A stretch of 7,838 bases of DNA from Flavobacteriaceae bacterium (GTDB taxonomy: Bacteria; Bacteroidota; Bacteroidia; Flavobacteriales; Flavobacteriaceae): positions 1 through 7,838 of the forward strand of contig JACXVH010000063.1 of the NCBI GenBank assembly GCA_014763515.1, written 5' to 3'. How positions within the stretch are numbered: position 1 is the stretch's first letter; each line of letters opens with the position of its first letter. This document shows positions 1 to 7,200 of the stretch, piece after piece. The translations under genes and the position numbers were made by a program. Under the pieces are notes generated by a model that made no database searches, was not told the DNA's origin, and saw only the letters and a list, made by a program, of their open reading frames with translations.

Positions 1-7
1 AAAAAAA

Positions 8-595
8 TTATTTCTTTTCTTCTTCTTTTGTTTCAGCAGTTTCTGCTTTTTCTTCTGTTTTACCAGTTGAAGATTTAAATTCGTCGTTTAATAATTTTAA
101 AACATCATTTGTAATATCATAAGAATCTTTTGCGTAAAGCACTGTTGCAGCATCACCCGTTCCGTAGATATAATCGTAACCTTGCTTTTTACCGTAAGAT
201 TTGATATAATCTTTTAAGTTTTTGATGATTTCTGTACGGATACTATCACTTTCTACTTGAATTTGACGTAATAAAGCATCTTGCTCTACCGCTAATTGTT
301 GCTCGCGTTGTTGTAACTCAGCTCCTTTTTGTTGTGCCCAAGCCATACCTTTAATTTGAGCGTTGCGTTGGAAATTGTTAGCTTCACTTTGAAAAGCTTG
401 TAATTTAGCTTGTAATGGGCGACCCATTTCTTGAGATTTTACTTTAAACTTCTCGTCTTCATCTTTAAATTTTTCATATTTCTCTAATAAAACCGATGTA
501 TCTATGTAAGCTGTTTTAAAGTTTTCTTTTTGTTCTGTTTTGTTACATGAAAATAACGCTAATGCTAAACCTAAAATTAAAAGTGATTTCTTCAT
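8..595 (-). CDS. OmpH/Skp-family periplasmic chaperone-like lipoprotein
   Basis: Skp/OmpH proteins are small, mostly helical periplasmic chaperones that hold unfolded outer-membrane proteins; that role is inferred here from family resemblance. The 195-residue product starts with a lysine pair, a hydrophobic stretch (residues 4-16) and a lipobox-like LFSC with Cys17, so it is probably a lipoprotein rather than a soluble Skp. Residues 28-40 (KTAYIDTSVLLEKY-like) match the usual first strand of the family. Residues about 40-130 form a charged, Gln-rich helical hairpin or coiled coil. Residues 140-173 (GYDYIYGTGDAATVLYAKDS, then DITNDVLKLLN) match the family's conserved C-terminal part. The tail from about residue 177 is a Lys/Glu/Thr-rich, probably disordered extension. 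The ATG is the only start that keeps the signal peptide. It lies 229 bp after the preceding gene, so it probably has its own promoter, though no convincing one is visible. Confidence 0.9.
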   Translation of the reverse strand: MKKSLLILGLALALFSCNKTEQKENFKTAYIDTSVLLEKYEKFKDEDEKFKVKSQEMGRPLQAKLQAFQSEANNFQRNAQIKGMAWAQQKGAELQQREQQLAVEQDALLRQIQVESDSIRTEIIKNLKDYIKSYGKKQGYDYIYGTGDAATVLYAKDSYDITNDVLKLLNDEFKSSTGKTEEKAETAETKEEEKK

Positions 596-824
596 TTTTA
601 TCTTTCTATTTTGTTTTTTAAAATTTTGGTAAAAATAGTAATTCCGTGTTATAAAAACAGGTTTTTTTATCGATAAGTAATATTTATAAATAAAAATAAC
701 TTTGATTGATAATATTTATAAAAAGTAACCTTCATAAATTCGATCTAAGACACGTTCCCAAAAGAGTGAACCAAAGTGTTGTTTTGCTTAAAATGGATTA
801 AAATTTGATAAAATATATCGTTTT
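596..824. other. AT-rich intergenic region between methyltransferase and OmpH-like genes
   Basis: This is the longest clear gap in the window. Most of it is extremely AT-rich, with a 13-bp direct repeat at 678-690 and 710-722. An island at 741-787 is much richer in G+C (20 of 47 bases). On the minus strand this island is open between stops for 23 codons and contains protein-like text (FGSLFWERVLDRIYEG), but it has no start codon and is too short to call. No strong hairpin with a T-run was found after the methyltransferase stop, and no clear TTG/TAnnTTTG promoter faces the OmpH-like gene. Confidence 0.6.
678..722. repeat. Pair of 13-bp AT-only direct repeats
   Basis: TAATATTTATAAA occurs exactly at 678-690 and 710-722, start-to-start 32 bp, about three helical turns. 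The first copy runs into the 12-bp palindrome TATTTATAAATA (681-692). The pair lies upstream of the OmpH-like gene, about 85-130 bp before its start codon, where a regulator or an UP-type element could bind. It is also plain AT-rich sequence, so chance is a real alternative. Confidence 0.35.
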
Positions 825-1670
825 TTACTCATTTTTGAACACGTAAATATGAGATGAGTACTCATTTTTAAAAATTCCGATTAAATTTGAATAAAATCCA
901 ACAAAAAATCCTTTTATAAAACTCATCTTTCCATTTTTATATTTTTCAGAAAGTAAACTCACATAAAAACTATCAAACCACATGGGTTTCATTTTTACTA
1001 AATAAAAATTCTGTTGAGCAAATAATTTTTGGATTCCAATTTTAGAAAAATGCCAAAGGTGACGAGGCACATCGTATGCTGCCCAAAATTCTTTATAATA
1101 TTGAGCATCGTAAGATTTAAAATTTGGAACAGCAATAATTACAATTCCACTAGGTTTACAAATTCGTTTTAATTGATCTAATTGATAATCTAAATTAGGA
1201 ACGTGTTCTAAAACATGCCACATTGTAATTACATCAAAACTTTTATCGTCAATTGCTTCTAATTGATCAACAAAATGTACACCTTTATTTTCTGCTAACT
1301 TTTTTGCGTTTTCATTTGGTTCAATCCCCAAAGTATTCCAACCTTTATTTTTAGCAGCTGCTAAAAAATCTCCGGTTCCAGCACCAATATCTAAAACAGA
1401 TCTATTTGAAGAATATTTAGCAATAAGTGCTACTTTTTGTTTTATTGCATTACGTTTTACAATTTGATAGATTTTTTCAAAAAAAGATCGTTGACCATCG
1501 GTATGAGAAATATAATCGTCGCTTTCGTAATAAGAAGGCAATTTATCTAAAGATGGAGTAGGGGTAGTTTTTAAAATAGAGCCATCTTCATTTTGTAACA
1601 AAGAAAAAGATTCTCCAGAAACTGAAAAATCTTTTACGTTAATATATATGTTATTTTCTTTAAAAGTCAT
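825..1670 (-). CDS. Class I SAM-dependent methyltransferase, substrate unknown
   Basis: The 281-residue protein has a Rossmann-type methyltransferase core. Motif I is SVLDIGAGTGDFL (91-103), which holds the glycine-rich S-adenosylmethionine loop. The acidic residue ending strand 2 is in GIEPNENA (115-122). A motif resembling post-motif II is FDVITMWHVLEHV (145-157), followed by LKRICKPSGIVIIAVPN (167-183). This combination is typical of the broad Methyltransf_11/23 group, which acts on small molecules, lipids or sugars. The N-terminal about 60 residues (KDFSVSGESFSLL, then SYYESDDYISHTD) precede the core and probably shape substrate binding. The C-terminus is basic and aromatic, with no clear membrane helix. 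The ATG start sits 17 bp after a hairpin element, in the same orientation as mnmG, 122 bp downstream of it. Nothing in the neighbourhood fixes the substrate. Confidence 0.85.
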   Translation of the reverse strand: MTFKENNIYINVKDFSVSGESFSLLQNEDGSILKTTPTPSLDKLPSYYESDDYISHTDGQRSFFEKIYQIVKRNAIKQKVALIAKYSSNRSVLDIGAGTGDFLAAAKNKGWNTLGIEPNENAKKLAENKGVHFVDQLEAIDDKSFDVITMWHVLEHVPNLDYQLDQLKRICKPSGIVIIAVPNFKSYDAQYYKEFWAAYDVPRHLWHFSKIGIQKLFAQQNFYLVKMKPMWFDSFYVSLLSEKYKNGKMSFIKGFFVGFYSNLIGIFKNEYSSHIYVFKNE

Positions 1671-1686
1671 TCTTGTGTTTCTTTAT

Positions 1687-1715
1687 GTGACTTCTCGACT
1701 CCGCTCGAAGTGACA
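1687..1715. repeat. REP-like short palindromic element, copy A
   Basis: The arm ACTTC (1690-1694) pairs with GAAGT (1707-1711). A TC bulge (1695-1696) is followed by a GA/TC inner pair and the loop CTCCGC. GT (1687-1688) and AC (1713-1714) can extend the stem across one G·G mismatch. The element is GC-rich in an AT-rich gap. It shares the core TCGAC-N-GCTC and the trailing GACA with the element at 7644-7670, but the two outer stems differ in sequence while both remain paired. Short sequences of this look recur between genes in many Bacteroidota genomes; I cannot count copies from this window. Confidence 0.65.
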
Positions 1716-1737
1716 AAATTTAGAATAATAATTACAA

Positions 1738-1753
1738 TGTTTCACGTGAAACA
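1738..1753. other. parS site 1 (ParB-binding centromere sequence)
   Basis: TGTTTCACGTGAAACA is a perfect 16-bp palindrome that fits the bacterial parS consensus TGTTNCACGTGNAACA at every fixed position. parS is where ParB (Spo0J) dimers load and clamp onto DNA, nucleating a partition complex that ParA and condensin act on. The site lies in the 122-bp gap after the mnmG stop and before the methyltransferase. It is 1948 bp from the nearest of the other three copies. Confidence 0.9.
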
Positions 1754-1792
1754 ATTTCTTTTCTCTTTATTCTTTTCTCTATTATCTAAAAC

Positions 1793-3670
1793 CTATCTTC
1801 CCATGTAAATTAACAACACCGAAATATCACTTGGAGAAACACCACTTATACGAGAGGCTTGTGCAATTGTTTTGGGACGAATTTTATTTAACTTTTGTTT
1901 TGCTTCAATAGAGATAGATTTAATTTTATCGAAATCAAAATTATCAGGAATAATTACATATTCTAACCTATTTAATTTATCTGCCTGAAGTTTTTCTTTT
2001 TCAATATATCCAGCATATTTAACTTGAATTTCCGCTTGCTGTACGATTTCGTCATCTAACTTAAATTCGTCTATATAATTTTTAACTTTTTCAAACTTCA
2101 CAAAGTCTTCCAACTCTAATTGCGGTCTTGAAAACAATTTAAACATTTTATCTGGTTGCGACATAGGAGTTGATCCCTTCTCCTCCAAAATAGGATTAGC
2201 TTCATCAGGCTTAACACTTGTGTCTTTAAAAAACTGTAAAAAAGCTTCAGACTTTGATAACTTTTCTTCAACACGTTCTAAACGTTCTGCTTTAGCTAAA
2301 CCAATAGCATAACCCTTAGGGGTCAATCTTAAATCGGCATTATCTTGACGTAATAGAGTTCTGTATTCAGCACGAGAGGTAAACATTCGATAAGGTTCTT
2401 CAGTACCTTTCGTGATTAAGTCATCAACTAAAACTCCTATGTAAGCTTCATCACGATTTAGAATTAATGGTTCTTCTCCTTTAACTTTAAGTGCAGCATT
2501 AATACCTGCCATTAAACCTTGAGAAGCTGCTTCTTCGTAACCAGTAGTTCCATTTATTTGTCCTGCGAAATATAATCCTTCAACTAATTTCGTTTCTAAA
2601 GTATGTTTTAACTGAGTAGGCGGAAAGTAATCGTATTCTATAGCATAACCTGGTCTAAAGAATTTTACATTTTCGAAACCTGGTACAGAACGCAAAGCTT
2701 TAAACTGAACATCTTCGGGTAAAGAAGTTGAAAAACCATTAACATATACTTCAACAGTGTTCCATCCTTCAGGCTCAACAAATAACTGATGACGATCTTT
2801 ATCTGCAAAACGATTAATTTTATCTTCAATAGACGGACAATAACGTGGACCTAAACTTTTAATTCTACCATTAAACATTGGACTACGATCAAAACCTTCA
2901 CGAAGTAAGTCATGAACTTCTGGAGAAGTATAAGTCATCCAACAAGAACGTTGCTCTTTTAAAGGTGATGTAACATTAGAATATGAAAACTTTTGTGGAT
3001 TTATATCTCCAGGTTGTTCAATCATTTTCGAATAATCTAAAGAACGACCATCTACACGAGGTGGAGTTCCAGTTTTCATTCTGCCAGATTCGAAACCTAA
3101 TTTTATCAAATCTTCTGTAATACCAAAAGAAGCACTTTCACCTGCACGTCCACCACCAAATTGTTTTTCACCTATATGAATTAAACCATTCAAAAAAGTA
3201 CCGTTTGTAAGTACTACAGACTTACCTTTTATTTCTATTCCTAGTGAAGTACGAATACCAATTAATTTTCCGTTTTTAGTAACGATACCCGAAACCATTT
3301 CTTGGTAAAAATCTAAATTTGGGGTTTGCTCTAACATCAAACGCCACTCTTCAGCAAAACGCATACGATCACTTTGACAACGTGGCGACCACATAGCTGG
3401 ACCTTTTGAAACATTAAGCATTTTGAATTGAATTGCTGTTTTATCAGAAACAATTCCAGAGTAACCACCTAATGCATCAATCTCACGTACAATTTGTCCT
3501 TTTGCGATTCCACCCATAGCAGGATTACAAGACATTTGCGCAATATTTTGCAAATTCATTGTAACCAATAGGGTAGTGCAACCCATATTAGCAGCAGCAG
3601 CAGCAGCTTCACAACCAGCATGACCCGCTCCTACAACAATAACATCATATTGATCTTGAAATAAACTCAC
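1793..3670 (-). CDS. mnmG: tRNA uridine-5-carboxymethylaminomethyl(34) synthesis protein MnmG (GidA)
   Basis: MnmG works with the GTPase MnmE to modify the wobble uridine U34 of several tRNAs, using FAD, NADH and a methylene-tetrahydrofolate carbon. The 625-residue length is normal. The N-terminal dinucleotide-binding motif is VIVVGAGHAGCEAA (10-23). CNPAMGGIAKG (48-58) carries one conserved cysteine and GPRYCPSIEDK (274-284) carries the second (Cys278), both implicated in catalysis. FAGQINGTTGYEEAASQG (368-385) is the second family signature. The helical C-terminal domain, including KLNRLEYVIIPD (565-576), is the part that contacts MnmE and tRNA in the family. The start is GTG (3668-3670). 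The frame closes with TAA 15 bp upstream without an ATG, and the first internal Met is residue 29, inside the FAD fold. The gene is flanked on both sides by parS sites. It is probably co-oriented with ybeY, but a 44-bp palindrome lies between them. Confidence 0.97.
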   Translation of the reverse strand: MSLFQDQYDVIVVGAGHAGCEAAAAAANMGCTTLLVTMNLQNIAQMSCNPAMGGIAKGQIVREIDALGGYSGIVSDKTAIQFKMLNVSKGPAMWSPRCQSDRMRFAEEWRLMLEQTPNLDFYQEMVSGIVTKNGKLIGIRTSLGIEIKGKSVVLTNGTFLNGLIHIGEKQFGGGRAGESASFGITEDLIKLGFESGRMKTGTPPRVDGRSLDYSKMIEQPGDINPQKFSYSNVTSPLKEQRSCWMTYTSPEVHDLLREGFDRSPMFNGRIKSLGPRYCPSIEDKINRFADKDRHQLFVEPEGWNTVEVYVNGFSTSLPEDVQFKALRSVPGFENVKFFRPGYAIEYDYFPPTQLKHTLETKLVEGLYFAGQINGTTGYEEAASQGLMAGINAALKVKGEEPLILNRDEAYIGVLVDDLITKGTEEPYRMFTSRAEYRTLLRQDNADLRLTPKGYAIGLAKAERLERVEEKLSKSEAFLQFFKDTSVKPDEANPILEEKGSTPMSQPDKMFKLFSRPQLELEDFVKFEKVKNYIDEFKLDDEIVQQAEIQVKYAGYIEKEKLQADKLNRLEYVIIPDNFDFDKIKSISIEAKQKLNKIRPKTIAQASRISGVSPSDISVLLIYMGR

Positions 3671-3680
3671 TTTAAAATAT

Positions 3681-3753
3681 GAATTTTAAATTTTATAATA
3701 TGTTCCACGTGGAACTTGAATTTTAAACTTATTGTTTTTGTTCCACGTGGAAC
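3681..3753. repeat. Two tandem copies of a GAATTTTAAA + parS-core module
   Basis: GAATTTTAAA (3681-3690), 11 unrelated bases, then GTTCCACGTGGAAC (3702-3715) is followed by a second GAATTTTAAA (3718-3727), 12 bases, then GTTCCACGTGGAAC (3740-3753). The order and spacing repeat with a period of 37-38 bp, so parS sites 2 and 3 look like products of an old local duplication whose spacers have since diverged. Confidence 0.6.
3701..3716. other. parS site 2, one outer mismatch
   Basis: TGTTCCACGTGGAACT fits the parS consensus TGTTNCACGTGNAACA at all fixed positions except the last base (T instead of A). Its inner 14 bp are a perfect palindrome. It lies 31 bp upstream of the mnmG start codon, so bound or spreading ParB could also affect mnmG transcription. 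That regulatory effect is inference. Confidence 0.82.
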
Positions 3754-3768
3754 AAAAACAATAAGTTT
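3725..3768. repeat. Perfect 44-bp palindrome centred on parS site 3
   Basis: Every base of the left arm (3725-3746) is matched by its complement in the right arm (3747-3768), 22 bp per arm with no loop. Symmetry breaks at 3724/3769. The inner 16 bp are a perfect parS site; the outer 14 bp on each side (AAACTTATTGTTTT and its complement) are not part of the parS consensus. In the ybeY-to-mnmG transcript it would form a very stable hairpin, followed on the minus strand by a mixed A/T tail rather than a clean T-run. Terminator activity is therefore possible but unproven. Confidence 0.9.
3739..3754. other. parS site 3, perfect consensus
   Basis: TGTTCCACGTGGAACA matches the parS consensus at all positions and is fully palindromic. 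It is the core of the longer palindrome at 3725-3768. Its centre is 38 bp from site 2 and 60 bp from site 4, close enough for several ParB dimers to load on one short stretch. Confidence 0.93.
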
Positions 3769-3794
3769 CTGAAAAAACCTAGAATAAAATATGA

Positions 3795-4214
3795 TTAATG
3801 TTTCACGTGGAACATTAATAGTTTTTCATCTTCTTTAGCGCGCATGGTAGCTTCTTCTAAATCAGATTTATCTTTGTAACCACAATAATGTAATATGCCG
3901 TGAACCAAAACTCTTCTTAATTCTTCAGTAAATTCAGTATTGAAATCATTAGCATTGTCTGCTACACGTTCAATAGAAACGAATATATCACCTTGTACTA
4001 AATTTCCTTCAGAATAATCAAAGCTAATGATATCAGTTAAAGTGTCATGATCTAAATACTCAACATTAATTTTATGTAGGTATTCATCATCACAGAAAAT
4101 ATAATTGACTTCTCCAAGTGACTTATTCTCTGATAAGACAACTTGTTCAATCCAATTAGAAATTAAATCTTCATTCTCTAATTCAAAATCGGTCTCGTAA
4201 TTAAAACTTATCAT
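3795..4214 (-). CDS. ybeY: Endoribonuclease YbeY (rRNA maturation factor)
   Basis: YbeY is a single-strand-specific metal-dependent RNase needed for 16S rRNA 3' end maturation and ribosome quality control. The 139-residue product has the family's order of motifs: LHKINVEYLDHDTLTDIISF (46-65), GDIFVSIERV (75-84), then the metal site VHGILHYCGYKDKS (104-117), with His105 and His109 in place. The third ligand position of the usual HGxLHLxGxDH motif is Asp115 here instead of His. As far as I recall this CGYKD form is common in Bacteroidota, so it is probably a lineage variant and not damage. RAKEDEKL (125-132) matches the end of the family. The last six residues, MFHVKH, are encoded by a parS site. 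The ATG overlaps the end of the upstream DUF4175 gene by 14 bp, suggesting translational coupling. Confidence 0.95.
   Translation of the reverse strand: MISFNYETDFELENEDLISNWIEQVVLSENKSLGEVNYIFCDDEYLHKINVEYLDHDTLTDIISFDYSEGNLVQGDIFVSIERVADNANDFNTEFTEELRRVLVHGILHYCGYKDKSDLEEATMRAKEDEKLLMFHVKH
3799..3814. other. parS site 4, overlapping the 3' end of ybeY
   Basis: TGTTTCACGTGGAACA on the plus strand reads TGTTCCACGTGAAACA on the minus strand, fitting TGTTNCACGTGNAACA exactly. Flanking bases extend the dyad to 26 bp (3794-3819, ATTAAT on the left, matching ATTAAT on the right) with a single mismatched pair. Unlike the other three sites it lies inside coding sequence: the minus-strand codons across it give Met-Phe-His-Val-Lys-His, immediately followed by the TAA stop of ybeY. 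Confidence 0.92.
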
Positions 4215-7200
4215 TTGCTTTAAAATATTCTTGAACTTTAGTATTAAAATTTGGCTGCAAAGGTAAGCTTTGTCTATTTAATATTTCAATACTATTCAAA
4301 TATTCTTTTAAGGAATCAGGAATAGTGTTTTTTGAACCACTAAAACTATCTTTATTTGTTTCAGATTTTCTTTTATTATCTTCACCTTGTTGTTGAATTG
4401 CCTTTTCTAACTTCAATAATTCATGCTTTAAATTCAGCATTTTATTTAAGGTTTCATTTTTAAAACCTTTATTAATTAATTGCTTTTCTATATCTTTCAT
4501 TTGATTTAAAGCATTTTGTCCAATACCGTCTAAACCTTCTTTTTCGAGAGATTTTTGTAAAGCATCGCGAAGCTCTTTTTGCTGTTTTAGTATATCTAAA
4601 ACTTGACCTGCATTACCTTCAGAACCATTTTCTCCATCTTGACCCGGACTTGATGCTTGATTACCTTTATTTTGCTGACCTGATTTTTCTCCAGGATTAT
4701 CACCAGGTTGCTCTCCTGACTTCATGCCTTCTTTCATTTGTTTTCCTAGTTGACTTTGCTTTTTTATAATATCTGGAAGTTGCATACCTTGACCTTGTCC
4801 AGGTTTTGGTTTTCCTTGTCCGGAACCTTGCATTTGCATCATCATTTGAGATTGAATATTGCTTAAGAAATCAGCTAAACGGTTGGCAGATGTAAAAGCA
4901 AATTGTTGATGAGAAACACCTTTAAGGAAATAGCTTTCAGAAATAGATTCCAAACTTTTATCAACGTTGTAATGTACTTCTCCAACTTCTTTAAAAACCA
5001 TTTCTGTTATTTGCACATTACGTAAAGCTACTGCAAACAAGCTATCATCAATATGCTTAAATTGAACTTTTAATTCTTGCTGTTTCTTCAAAATTTGATT
5101 TAACTGTATTGAAGATTTAGAATTATTTTTAGCAATATTCATCAGATGTTCCTGATCGAAAGAAAAAGTGAGTAAATTATCAAGAATTTGACGTAATAAC
5201 TTTGCATCTTCTTGCATAGCATTAGCACCACTAGCACTCATAGCAGCTGACATTTGCTGACTCATTTGCTTCATTTTGTCGCCAGCACTCTTTTGTGATT
5301 TACTAGCATTTTTTTGATTATGTTTCTCTAAATTTTCTTGAGCATTTTCCTGATCTTTAGAAATACTTTCCTCTTGCTTATTATCTCTATCAAAATCTAA
5401 AGGTTGTTTTAATTCTATATTTTCTTTTGATAATTCATCTAATTCCTTTTTTAAATCATCAAACTCTTGTGTCAATTTTTCTTGGTTTTTAGAATTATTA
5501 TCATTTTTTTTATCCGCTAAATCTTTTTGTTTATCCCCCAGTTTATCAAGTTTATCAGCAATTTGACTTGCTTTTTGTTCTACATAAAAACGTTTAGTTA
5601 ATTCTACTAACTGCTCTAAATTCATTTTCTGGGTTTTTGCCTTTTGTTGAAGTTTCTCGGCTTTATCAAATAACTTATCTTTTTCAAGTTTTTGAGATAA
5701 CTCTTCTAATTCTTTTAAGAGCTTTTCATTCTTTTCAGATTCTTTTTCAAATTCTTCTAATCTACGTTGTAGTTCTTCCTTTTCTTTAGAATTAGATTTA
5801 AACTCTTCTAAATTTTCATTAAGCTTTTTAGAAAATTCTTTCATCATTTCTTCTTGCAATTTTTGTTTCTCAATGAAATCCTGTACTTTCTTTTGGTCTT
5901 TATTATCTAAAGAAGATTTTTCTTTATTCAGTTTTTGAAGTTTATCAAGTTCCGCTAGTTGCTTATTTTGATTTTGTAATGATTTTTCAAGCGCATCGAT
6001 GTTTTCTTGTTGATCTTGTAGATTTTTTTCTACTTTTTCTTCAGCAGTCAATTCATAATGCATAAAAGTAGAAGATTTTGAGGATTTGTTACCATTAACT
6101 TGGTCATTATCAAATACTTCAAAGTAATATTCATATTGTTTTCCAGTTTCGATATCTAAACCACTTGGAAATCTGTAAACAAAACGATCTACTAAATCTT
6201 TCTTAATTGGTAAAATGCCTTTATGCAAGAAGGATTTATTATTTACATCATAATAAATAACTTGTAATTTAGATAAACCATAGTCATCTGAAACTTGACC
6301 AATAATAACTTTATTATTTAATTTTAAACTATCAGGAGCTAATGTCGCATTAATTGTTGGATATTGATCTTTAACGGTTGTGATAGTATACGTTAACTTT
6401 TCATAATTTGAAATAGAGTTGTTTGAGGTAATAATATCATAATCTAAGTCGTTGCTAATACTTTTGGCAAATGAAAATGAATTATCTGACTTTGAGAAAA
6501 TCTCTTTTTTATTACTAACGAAATCTATACTACTAGTAGATTTTGCAGAAATATTCCAAAATATTTTTGTGCCTTCAGGAACATTAGCATTTCCAGTTCC
6601 TTTAATTATTTCATTTGTTTTATTAAGGTACCTTGGATACACTAACTTCATTTCGAAATTTAAAATAGTTGGTACATCAATAACTTTTAATTCATAAGAA
6701 TTTGAAAAAACTTCATTCGCTTCTAAGGTAAATAAAACTGAACTAGAAACATTTTCGAATGTGTATTCAAATAAACCCTTTCCTAAGTTTTCTAAAAAAT
6801 ACGATTCTTTACCGAAAGTAATTTTTATTTGGTTAGGTTGAACATTTCCTTTAGTAGTAACTTTTAATGTAAATGATTTATTTTGTTGAACAGTTAAATC
6901 GTTATTTAAAATAAAAAAGGTAAAAGGCGCAGGTGGAGTGTAAGCTGTTTCGTAATGAACAACGCGACCAAAACTATTTTTAATAATGGATGAATTACCT
7001 GTAGCAAAAAATAGTAACAAAAGAATGATTGGTAATAACGTATAAGGCAAATACTTCTTATTCTTAGAAAAATCAACTGCATTAGTAAATGGAATAGGCT
7101 GTAAAGAAGCCGCCTTTTGATCAATAGATGCTAATAAAAGTTCTGATTGTTCATTTGTGGTTGATAGCTGAAGAAAATTAAGCAACTTATCGCCAACTTC

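Noticed and set aside
697..704. TAACTTTG on the plus strand, matching the -7 box
   Set aside because: No TTG lies at the proper distance upstream and no plus-strand gene follows; it would only run antisense into the methyltransferase.
1198..1215. GAACGTGTTC inverted repeat resembling a parS core
   Set aside because: It lacks the CACGTG centre and encodes the conserved Glu-His-Val-Pro of the methyltransferase.
1714..1754. Possible methyltransferase promoter on the minus strand (AAATTTTG at 1721-1714)
   Set aside because: The -7 box is imperfect and the TTG candidates are 13 or 30 bp away, outside the usual spacing.
2994..3002. TGTGGATTT as a DnaA box, hinting at oriC
   Set aside because: It is a single 7-of-9 match inside mnmG coding sequence with no second box nearby; no oriC can be claimed in this window.
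6452..6697. 81-codon open frame on the plus strand
   Set aside because: It lies wholly inside the DUF4175 gene on the opposite strand, has no family resemblance and no promoter or leader; a shadow frame.
6906..7124. 72-codon open frame on the minus strand
   Set aside because: It is an alternative frame inside the DUF4175 gene; its hydrophobic Leu/Ile/Phe-rich product is what AT-rich sequence gives out of frame.
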